Of a DNA stretch of 33,222 bases, positions 1-8,777 are shown piece by piece; position 1 is the stretch's first letter, and each line of letters begins with the position of its first letter. The DNA is taken from NCBI GenBank assembly GCA_902984215.1, contig CADWAF010003966.1, positions 1-33,222 of the forward strand, given 5' to 3'. The notes under the pieces were generated by a model. It worked only from the letters and a program-made list of their open reading frames with translations, searched no databases and was not told the origin of the DNA. The stretch comes from Willaertia magna. Its lineage: Eukaryota; Heterolobosea; Eutetramitea; Acrasida; Naegleriidae. A program made the translations under genes and the position numbers.

Positions 1-2340
1 TTATTAGTTTTTTTTTATTAAGTAAATTTTTTTTAGTTTTTTTGTTTTTTTTAAATTAATAATTATTTTAAATATTTTATTGATGTATATTTGTTATTAT
101 ATTATTTATAGTTTTATTTGGTATTAAAAATATATTTTTATATATAATTATTATTTAATATTATTTTTATAAAATAAAAATAAAAATTTTAAAATAATTA
201 AAATAATTTTAAAATTAATATTCATAAAAATAAAATAAATTTATTTATAATTAATAATATCATTATTTTATTTAATAATATCTTTAATTTATTAAAAATA
301 TCTCTAAATAATATCTTTAATAAAATAAAAATATTATTTTTTAAAGTTTTTTTAAAATTTAAATTTAAAATATACTTAAAAATTTTTAAATATTATTAAT
401 ATTTTTATTTGTAAAAAATAGGTTTTAATATTAATTTAAAAAAAAAAATAATTTTAAAATATTTATTTTTATATGAAAATAAAGAAAATTATATATGATT
501 TTATATATAATTATTATAAAATTATTTTATTATACTAGATTATTATTTATTATTATAATTTAAATTATTAAAATAAATAATTATTTTTTATTGTTTTAAC
601 TTTAAAATTAGTTTTTTAATAAATTTTATTTTTTATTTAAATAAAATTAATAAAATTTAAATTTTTATAAGTAAAATTATAAATAGATTAAATAAAATTT
701 ATAAAAAAAATTGAAATATTCAATTTGAAATTATGGTTTTAAATTTATAAATTATATAACTTAATTTTATAAACTATAAATAGATTAAATAAAATTTATA
801 AAAAAAAATAAAATATTTAATCTGAAATTAAAGTTTTAAATTTATAAATTAAATATCATAAATTTAAGCTTTATAAAAAGTAACTAAGAATTTTTTAAAA
901 ATAATTAAGTTTTTTTGTAATTAATAAAAAATAATTATATTATCTTATTAAACTTAACATTACTTTAACATATATTAAAACTATATAGTAATAAATAAAT
1001 TAATTTTTATAAATATAACTACTAAAATAACAAATAAATACATTAAATTATTTATTTGTTTTTACAAATTTTTAATTTGTTTTTTAATTATTTAAAAAAA
1101 ATTAGAAATAAAAAAATTAAATTAAAAAATAAAATTTATTTATTTTTAATATCAAATATAATTTTCATTATAATTCAACTTAATTTATCAAATTTTTTTT
1201 TTAATTTTTCCATTTTTACTTTTAAATCTACTTGTACTTCTTTTTTTTTAAAATAAATATTAAACTTATCTTTTATAAATATTGATAAAAATAATAATAT
1301 TTGTAATCTTTAAAATAAATTATATTACTCTTAAAGTGTTAATAATAAATAATTAATAAATAAACTTACTTTATCATCCTTATAAATATTAATATTATTT
1401 GTAAATTTATTTATTATTTTCATTTAAACTAGTAAGAACATTATTAAGGTGAGGTTGTAAAAAAGTAGATGTTTGTATAAAAGATTGAGTTTAAGGTAAA
1501 GAATGAATAAAGAAAATATGAATTAAAGATTAAATAATAATTATTATTATAAAAACCTTAAACATTAAATTTTAATAAATAGAATAGATTATATTTTTTA
1601 AAATATTTTTAAAAAAATAAATTTTGTTAGAATATTATTATATATTTTAATTTTAAATAAATCAATATTAACTTATAATGAATTTATTAATAAATTATAA
1701 TATTTTTAATATAATTTTTTTTAGTTCAGTAAGAAAAATATTTAATTAATGAAAATTTACTAATAAAGTTATTAAAAAAAGAAATATTTTAAAATTTAAA
1801 TATGAAAATATTGTTTATTATTTTGAATATTGTTTATTAATTTATAATTTTTTTATTAAATTTTTCAATAGATAAATTAAAATATTTAAATAAATATTAT
1901 TTTATTTTTAAATAAATGTGTAAAAAGAAGGGATAAAATAAAAAAATTTAAAATTACAATTACAAAATATCAAAATTTAAAAATATCATTAAATATTACT
2001 TTATTAATAACTTTACAACATATTATTCCATTAATATTTATTTATTATACTAATATTAATGATTAATTTATTCTTTTATAAATAATTGAAAGTTTTATTA
2101 ATAATAAATTTTTATTGGTTAATAATATATTTAATAAAATATTATTAACAAATAATAAATACATCAAATTATTATAAATTTCAGTATTATCATAAATTAA
2201 TATTAAGATTAATTTTTACAAGGAATATATTTTTAAAAAAGATTTTTTGTAAACAAATAAAAAAATTTAAAAAAAAAATTTTAATGTTGTAGTTTTTAAA
2301 AAAAAAACTAAATTGTGGAAAATCTTTTTTCCATATTTAT
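1..2340. other. Extremely AT-rich, apparently non-coding block
   Basis: About 2.3 kb built almost only from A and T, with very few C residues, far more AT-rich than the intergenic spacers further right. Open frames in it are short, made of Phe/Ile/Lys/Asn/Leu forced by composition, and lack the poly-A/ATG start context seen in the real genes. No tRNA, rRNA, telomere-type repeat or mobile-element protein was recognised. It contains one imperfect direct repeat (679-754 and 776-851) and a C-free patch near 1440-1555. It could be centromeric, subtelomeric or other heterochromatic sequence, or an assembly join to organellar DNA; the sequence alone does not decide. Confidence 0.7.
679..851. repeat. 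Imperfect direct repeat, two copies about 76 bp long, 97 bp apart
   Basis: Copy 1 (679-754) and copy 2 (776-851) both run from ATAAATAGATTAAATAAAAT through to TTTTAAATTTATAAATTA with no net insertion or deletion and only a handful of substitutions, roughly 90 percent identical by eye. They are separated by about 21 bp. Low complexity inflates chance similarity, but an ungapped match over this length with a constant 97-bp offset is more than expected from composition. Confidence 0.65.
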
Positions 2341-2736
2341 TAATTTAACAGCCTTCTTTCCTCCTATAATATTCCCTTCATTAAATACGTTTCAATAAAT
2401 GTTTTATCTGGTCGATCGTTTGTTTTTTTTGGAGGGCTCAATTTTTTATTTTGAAATTAATTAATTGAGTGTATACACCACAGGTCAAAAAGAAAAACTA
2501 ATGCCCAAATTATTAAAATTAATACTAAATCAGTTTAAAAGAACCGTTATTATGTGTTGAAGCAGTGTCAGACTTGGTGTGGCAGCGCAATAGGACAAAC
2601 AAAACATGAACAAAAAAACAATTCTCCACAAACCAAAATGTTTAAGAACAAATACAAAGTTATAACAGTCAGTTTTAACAATTTCTATTTTTCTGAAAAG
2701 GCTACTCTCAATTTCTGCGAATTAATGTCAAAAAAA
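2341..2736. promoter_or_regulatory. Spacer and upstream region of the first gene
   Basis: Normal intergenic composition for this window resumes here. The stretch contains no recognisable RNA gene. In-frame ATGs at 2638 and 2725 lie upstream of the preferred start at 2737, so its right part could be 5' UTR or extra N-terminal coding sequence. No TATA box or other clear promoter motif stands out. Confidence 0.4.
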
Positions 2737-3558
2737 ATGTTTTGCTTACGAAAGTCATTCTTTTCCATCAACACTAGCAAACAACAATGCTTATCATCAC
2801 TTATAATTTCCGGTAAATCTTTAAAAAGATCTTATCACTCTTCTCAACAACCATTTGATTTAGCGGGTAGAAATTATAATGACAATAATAATACATCTCC
2901 AAAGAAATGGTCATTTGAAGAGATTGAAAGAAAAAGAATTGAAGAAGAAGAAGAAAAAGACGCAAAAGAATTTGAACAACATAAAGAAGAAATTAGACGT
3001 AAACTTTTAAAAGATTATAAAATTACACCTGAAGAATTTATCAAAGGAATAAATGAATCAGAAATTGATGAAAATCTACCATTAAAACAAATTAACCTTA
3101 AAGATCAATTAAAGTGGTGGTTTATTGATCATGATAGACATAGAGGATTTATTCAAATATTAGCTAATCCTACAGCAACAATGGAAGAGAAACATTCTGC
3201 TAAGAGTGAGATTGATAAATTAGTAGAGAAATATGGTGAAGTTAGATGTAGACCATCACGTAGAGATAAAATTAGTAAACGTTTAACTTTGTTTTTTATT
3301 TTATTAATTTCTTTTATTTCTTTCTTGTTGGTTAAGGGACAACAAAGATATATTAATGATAAGGAAAGATCTGCAAGGATTTTAGATAAAGTCATTGAAA
3401 GAAATAAACCTTTAGAGGAGATGAAGGGTGTTCCACAAATTAATCCAAGGGAGATTGTTAATGAGATTGAAAAACAACAAAGAGATAAAAAGAGAAAGGG
3501 AAGGGAGATGACTAATTTTATTTTACAAGAAGAAAGTAATAATGGAAAGAATGAATAA
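2737..3558 (+). CDS. Putative mitochondrial single-pass membrane protein, unknown function
   Basis: I do not recognise this protein. From the ATG at 2737 it is 273 residues. The N-terminus (MFCLRKSFFSINTSK and on to KRSYHSS near residue 34) is rich in Arg, Lys and Ser and lacks acids, like a mitochondrial presequence. A Glu/Lys-rich coiled-coil segment follows at about 60-95, then a motif with WWFIDHDRHRGF near 127-138, one hydrophobic segment at about 184-200 (LFFILLISFISFLLV), and a charged C-terminal tail. This start is chosen because it has the poly-A run before ATG that nearly all genes here have and because it exposes the presequence; in-frame ATGs at 2638 and 2725 are alternatives. The gene converges with a small minus-strand gene 27 nt downstream. 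The membrane segment and presequence are visible; the location is inference. Confidence 0.75.
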   Translation: MFCLRKSFFSINTSKQQCLSSLIISGKSLKRSYHSSQQPFDLAGRNYNDNNNTSPKKWSFEEIERKRIEEEEEKDAKEFEQHKEEIRRKLLKDYKITPEEFIKGINESEIDENLPLKQINLKDQLKWWFIDHDRHRGFIQILANPTATMEEKHSAKSEIDKLVEKYGEVRCRPSRRDKISKRLTLFFILLISFISFLLVKGQQRYINDKERSARILDKVIERNKPLEEMKGVPQINPREIVNEIEKQQRDKKRKGREMTNFILQEESNNGKNE

Positions 3559-3585
3559 TAATTTGTAATTGTAATTGGGTAATAA

Positions 3586-3789
3586 TTATTTTGTAAATAA
3601 TTTAAGTATCATTTGTTGAATAAATAATTCATTATGGTGAATGTCAATTGGTTTATTCTTTTCAATTTGAGTTAATATGTATTGTTTTAATTGTAATTTT
3701 ATTTCTTCTTGTTTTTCGGAATCATTAATAAAATGTTGTAATTTATTTAAAATTAATTGTTGCATTCTCTCATCTTCTTTTTGTGACAT
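3586..3789 (-). CDS. Small helical protein, possibly ENY2/Sus1-like
   Basis: This encodes 67 residues starting MSQKEDERMQQ. The start is preceded by an A-run (ATTAAAAATG), typical of genes here, and it fits between two real genes without overlap. The whole protein looks like amphipathic helices (LILNKLQHFIND, EIKLQLKQYILTQIEK, LFIQQMILKLF). The spacing of the first two helices recalls the N-terminal half of ENY2/Sus1, the small SAGA and TREX-2 mRNA-export subunit, but the Gly-Trp found after the second helix in that family is missing and the protein is shorter than the usual 90-100 residues. The family assignment is a weak guess, and the gene itself could be fortuitous. Confidence 0.45.
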   Translation of the reverse strand: MSQKEDERMQQLILNKLQHFINDSEKQEEIKLQLKQYILTQIEKNKPIDIHHNELFIQQMILKLFTK

Positions 3790-3891
3790 TTTTAATCTCA
3801 GTAAGCACAATTAAGAAATTTAAGGAAACAATAGATTTGAGTTTATTTACATATACCAAATTTCAATTTGTTACAATTATTTCCTTAACTT

Positions 3892-4674
3892 TTATTTCTT
3901 TTTATTTTTTAATAACCTCATTAAATCAGTAATCATTAATTTTAAATCCCTAATTTCTTGAGTTTGAGATTGCTGTTTATGCCACATTGCTAATAATAAT
4001 TCTTCTAAAATTAAATTACTATTCGTACTACTGCTATTTGTTGTAGTTGCTGGAGCGGTAGAGTTGTTATTAGTATTCGTACTATTGTTGTTGCTATTAG
4101 AGTTGGAAGATGTTACATTGCCTAGAGAAGATCGTAAAATAGAGGATATTGTTGATTCAGAGGGTGTACTGTTGTTATTATTTCTTAGGATAGAAGCGTT
4201 TTTAGTTATTAAGTTTATTACTCTATTATCTTCGTCACCATCTAAATGATAGTTTAGTTGATGATTATCAGTTTGAATGTAATCATCTATAAATTCTTCT
4301 TCATTATTGTCAAGTATTTGTTGTTGGGAAGGCTTAGTGATTGTTGTAGATTCGGAAGTATTTATTGCGGTATTGTTGGGTAAGATAGATGGAGAGGTTG
4401 GAAGAAAAGAAGAAGGAGAAGCAATTATTAAGTTCTCTATTTCCGATTCTGGTTCAATTTCTTTCAGTCTTTTAGTATCCAATTCCGATGTACTTGTTGC
4501 AAGTGGGTTTTCTTTTCGTTTTTTCGGATTACTATCGCCATCATCACTGTTATTGACTTGTGTTAGTAAGTTTGAAAGAAGATTATTATTTGAATCATAC
4601 CTATTGTTTGTAGTTGTTTCCAACAGTAATTGCGTTGAATTTTTGTTTTTATTGTTACTAGTGTCTTTGTCCAT
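3892..4674 (-). CDS. Low-complexity Ser/Asn-rich protein, probably nuclear
   Basis: This protein of 260 residues has no recognised domain. Most of it is Asn, Ser and Thr with an acidic middle (EEFIDDYIQTDNHQLNYHLDGDEDN near 125-149). A basic cluster PKKRK at 50-54 resembles an SV40-type nuclear localisation signal. The last 40 residues (LILEELLLAMWHKQQ, then EIRDLKLMITDLMRLLKNKKK) have heptad-like Leu spacing and could form a coiled coil. The start is well supported by AAAAAATG. Its start codon lies only 48 nt downstream of the stop of the Kelch gene on the same strand, so its promoter must be very compact or overlap that gene's 3' end. A nuclear scaffold or transcription-related role is a guess from composition. 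Confidence 0.75.
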   Translation of the reverse strand: MDKDTSNNKNKNSTQLLLETTTNNRYDSNNNLLSNLLTQVNNSDDGDSNPKKRKENPLATSTSELDTKRLKEIEPESEIENLIIASPSSFLPTSPSILPNNTAINTSESTTITKPSQQQILDNNEEEFIDDYIQTDNHQLNYHLDGDEDNRVINLITKNASILRNNNNSTPSESTISSILRSSLGNVTSSNSNSNNNSTNTNNNSTAPATTTNSSSTNSNLILEELLLAMWHKQQSQTQEIRDLKLMITDLMRLLKNKKK

Positions 4675-4722
4675 TTTTTACACGCTAAAATTAATTTACA
4701 AAAAATTGAATTTCACAAAATC

Positions 4723-7700
4723 CTATTTATTTTCCTCTAAGTATTTGCCATAAGGCAAGACATGATTAAGCAAAAGTTTTTTTAATGATTCAGTGGTATC
4801 TTCACGTGATGGATACTTTCTATGGGAGAGCAATGCCAATGATTCACAAAATATGTCATAATTCATTGGTGTTTGACTACTGTTGGTTATTTCTACAAAT
4901 ATTAATTCTGCTTTGGCTCTAGTAAAATTAAAATCTATTATTTGCGAATTAGAACAAATTCTCACAAATTGATTACTCTTAATAAATTGATTTTTCTCTG
5001 AATGGTGGAAAAACACCTTCTTCAGTAATCTATCTAATTCTTGCTCTTTAGGCAGAGAGTCTGTGATAAAGTTAGTAATTTGAAGCACTGTATACTTACT
5101 AAATGGCTCTAGTTGTATGTACGAATAGTTAGGTGGAGACAAGTTTTGTGGCGACGCCACCTTTTGTGATAAAGTTTCAAAAGAAACATTTTCTAAGTAA
5201 TTGCCTCTGATTGTTTGGCGAAGAGAATTCGAATTGTTCGATTGTAATGTAGTACTAAAAGAAAAACTTGGAATAAGTTTTCCATACTTTTCCAATCTCT
5301 TTTTAATTAGATTCCAATCATTTGCCTCTATTTTCTCCATAAAAGCTATTACTTTTTCAACAATAGTTGGATACTTTTTATCGTAAGGGTGTTTAGAGTA
5401 CGCTATTTGTGCAAATTTTACTAAACATTCTTCAAATGTTGTGTATCCAATTTCATGATCCAGCGAATTGTTTAAAGAGGTAGTGGTGGATCTGAATATC
5501 CTGTAAATATCCTTTTTAGAGATGGTTGTACTGAAATCAAAATCAGAAATAAACTTAGTCAATTCTGCTAGACCCATTGTTTCATGTATGGCATTATTAT
5601 TTGATTGTTCTGAGTTATTACAATAAAGTATAAATAACTTAAAAAAGTAAGAAAATGATAATATTCAATTACTTACTTTTTGCAGATTTTTCCTGTTTTG
5701 TTCTAGTAGTCGTTGTAGTGTAGCATTATTTTTGTCTATAGAATCAAAACTATTTAACCTTTGAGCATTTGGCAAAACGTCAACTACCAAGAATTGGGCA
5801 AACGCCTTAGAAGAGGCAAGGTCTCTCCGTAACTTTTGTGAAATTTCTTTCAAACAATCTACAAACTGAGGGAAAGACATTTTTTGTTTCGCACTGGCAG
5901 TAATTGGCTTTACTTTTGACTTGTTAACCAAAGTTTTAATATAAATTAAATCTATATCCTCTTGTTTCAAACCATAGTTGTAAATATTTATATCCTTAAC
6001 AAACATTTTGAATTTTGCTGAGCTCATTAAGTCTAAATTTAATCTGTCACCATAAGCACAATAAAACATAAATATTTTTTGTAATTCCTCTCTTAGAGCA
6101 AATTTATCTTGGATTAATTCTATAAATTTGGCTTGGACTTCAGATTTGGTTTTTGTTGCATTAATACTTGTAATATTAGTAGATGTTGGTGTTTTTGGAG
6201 TTTTGGGTGTATTAGGTTTCTTAGTAGAGAGAATTTGTCCTTCAAAAATTCCTAGTTTCTTTAAAAAGATTTTATATCTAGCTTCATCATTTAGTCCGAT
6301 ATCTTTAAACAGTAATTCAATTTTTTCCTTAGTTGATTTTACAATACCTGAGTAAGGGTACTTAGAATAAATATAAATAGCTACTCTCCCTAATGCCTCT
6401 AAAAATCTAGTATAGTTTAAGCCCCAATTTTTACTATCCTCTAACCTGTCTTTTTCCACTTCAGGTAATAAACAAGCAGGATAAATTATCTTTTGCAAAA
6501 CATTTTTAGATATTTTATCTGGAGACAACTCGAAATTGTCACAAAATGCTAAAAATTCAGCTAGTGAGATAGTGTTATTTGATTTCATTATTTCTTTGAT
6601 ATTATTTATAGCATTTATATTGACTGACGAAGAATAGATTGCAAATATTTCTTGAAGGTATTGTTTTTTCTTTAAAAAAACAATTAAGGAAGAAGGTGTA
6701 TATAACTGTTGCAAAACCTCATCTTCCACTATAGTATTTTTGTAATGCGGCTTAATATCAGTTTCAAGTAGTTGTAAATGATGAATGCTGGATACATCAC
6801 CGTTATTCCTCTTAAATCGTTTGATTGTTAATTCATTAATAATTTGTTTGAATTGTATGAAAGAGATTTGTTCTTTACTTGTAATTTCGTCAATGTTTAA
6901 AATTTCTCCAATAGTATGTAAAATTGAATCCCAACAAAGCCAATTTTGAGTAAGTTTACAATCTCTACACACTCTCAACATACTATATAAGGATATAAAG
7001 GTATTGCCTTTAGAAATAAATGAAAAGATGTCCTCCAGGGAATCCTTTTCCTCTACAAAAAATTCGCTAGGCCTAATTGCAGTGGTAGGCGTAAATAATT
7101 GTGATGTTGGGAATGACTTTTGCTTAGGAGTTGTTTGATCCAATGTAAAAGTATGCCCACTAAAATTAACAGTAATTAATTCAGAGTTATTGTTGTTATC
7201 AATATGATCTTCTACTTTAAATTGTTTTTCAGGAGATGTTAAGGTCATACCTCCAAACTCTATGGTAGTCAACTCAACTTCGTTACTGCCTGAAGACAAA
7301 GGAGATGACCAATTTAACTCTTTAACTTCCTCAGAGATAATTTTATCTTTCTCTTCAATATCTATTGGTTCCAAATCATACTCTTTGGGTATTTCCAAAG
7401 CTTGATTATCTAATTCAGGAATTTCCTGTGCTTCTAACTTTTCTTCAATTACCTGTATTACTTTTTTTTCTTCTTTAGGATTTTCTATTTTCTCTTCTTC
7501 ATTAATCTCTAAGGAATAAATATCAAATAATGATTCTTTTCCATCTGACCCAGCAAAATATATCAATGAATTTTTCTCTTCACAATAACCACAAAAGTGA
7601 TTAAATCTACCTGTAGGAATATCACCAAAAATATTTATCTCCAACCAAGTACTTCTCTCAATGTTGAGTATGTGTAAATCATTCAAAGAACCTTTTTCGT

Positions 7701-8682
7701 TTAACCCTCCAAATAAAATTAAATTATCTTTGCATTGAGTCATAGTGTGATAAGCTCTAGGCATTGGAGCATTTTCAATTTCAACTTGACTCCATTCTAA
7801 ACTTTCAGTATTAAATAAATACAAATCGTTAAAATATAAGTTATCACCCCCCTTTCCACCAAATACAATCATATAGCTTGGTTCTAATAAAGTGGCTGAA
7901 TGGCCAAAACGAGGGGATGGTTTACTTTCAACTCCACAATAACACAAACTCCATTTAAATTCTTCAACATCTAATGTATAAGTATCATTTTGTAAATCAC
8001 CTGTATCTGTTATCCCACCAAATAGGAAAATTCTGTGATCTGACCTTACACAAGAAAAATCTTTCCGTGCCTTAGGTAATTCAAATCCATAACATGACAT
8101 TAAAGTCCACTGCATATCAGCAATAAAATTTAATACTGATAGCTCTAATTTACTATGAGTATTGGAATCAAAATTATTATTTTCTTCTTCAATTTCAATA
8201 TTACTACAGGGTATAATACCAGACCTATCATCTAATGTTATACATCTGACAAAATCTTCACTTAAATCATTATTATCTAGAACTACAATAGTTTCTCCTT
8301 TTCCAACAAAGAAACCATTATCCTCATATGCCTGTTTAACTTTAGCTATTAATCCTTTTTGTTCTGTTTTCCAAAATACAAATAATCTATCATTTTCTTC
8401 ACTTGTTATTGACCTGTAAAATTCGGAAAATCCAGGACCAATTCCATTCAAAGTAGCACCACTCCATTCCATATTCATAATATCACATATGTATAATTGA
8501 TTTTCATCACTTTCATTAGTTGCTCCTACAATTAGTAAATCTTTATCTACAATTATTGCCGATCTAACATTCCAAGAACTTCCCCTAGATTCTAAATTTC
8601 TTTTCCAAACAGCATTAACAATACATTTCCTTTCCGTAATCATTGCCTGCTGATTATTATTATTATCTTCTACCTCCATCAT
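4723..8682 (-). CDS. Large Kelch-repeat protein with TPPP/p25-alpha-like repeats (two exons)
   Basis: Exon 1 is 8682-5677 and exon 2 is 5637-4723, joined by a 39-nt intron (5638-5676; donor GTAAGT, acceptor TTTTTTAAG, phase 0), giving about 1306 residues. Two open frames that look separate are therefore one gene. Residues 190-395 hold four or more Kelch blades (FLFGGITD, IVFGGKGG, ILFGGLNE, IYFAGSDG) that would form a beta-propeller for protein binding. After an acidic linker, several helical segments of about 100-130 residues recur to the C-terminus. Each has an RVCRDCKL-type or FxxF-type first half and ends in a motif such as ISFIQFKQIINELTIKRF, MSFPQFVDCLKEISQKL, LNYTRFLEALGRVAIYIY or IGYTTFEECLVKFAQIAY. 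This resembles the EF-hand-like core of TPPP/p25-alpha (KLCKDCKV then TFEQFQEALEELAKKRF), a microtubule-binding family linked to cilia. The family link is by eye and moderate. The start ATG at 8682 is unusual in lacking a poly-A run. Confidence 0.85.
5638..5676 (-). other. 39-nt intron in the Kelch/p25-like gene
   Basis: Donor GTAAGTAATTGA follows codon AAA, and the T-rich acceptor ends in TTTTTTAAG. Removing it keeps the frame open into the downstream 284-codon frame. The intron is a multiple of three but carries an in-frame TGA as its fourth codon, so retention would truncate the protein. Another CAG lies 28 nt further on; using it would shift the frame and stop within about 14 codons. Confidence 0.8.
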
Positions 8683-8734
8683 CCCTATCAATAAAATTTA
8701 TAAGAAGGAACGCTTTTTTTTCAGTAGTTTAAAT

Positions 8735-8748
8735 TTTTGGCGCCAACT
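8735..8748. promoter_or_regulatory. E2F-like palindrome upstream of the Kelch/p25-like gene
   Basis: The perfect palindrome TTGGCGCCAA (8737-8746), inside TTTTTGGCGCCAAC, matches the E2F/DP consensus TTTSSCGC on both strands. It sits in the 95-nt spacer between the BTB gene and the Kelch gene, about 55 nt before the Kelch start codon. In DNA this AT-rich a ten-base palindrome containing GGCGCC is conspicuous. A second GGCGCC occurs in the divergent promoter at 28086-28091. Binding is inferred. Confidence 0.5.
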
Positions 8749-8777
8749 TTTTTGCGGTTTTTAAAATTTTAAAATTT

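Noticed and set aside
1056..1256. Open frame of 66 codons in the AT-rich block
   Set aside because: It has no ATG start, contains only AT-forced residues (Phe, Ile, Lys, Asn, Leu) and shows no domain; expected by chance in near-pure AT.
4307..4753. Plus-strand frame of 148 codons
   Set aside because: It lies opposite the Ser/Asn-rich nuclear protein and the end of the Kelch gene, has no domain and no start context.
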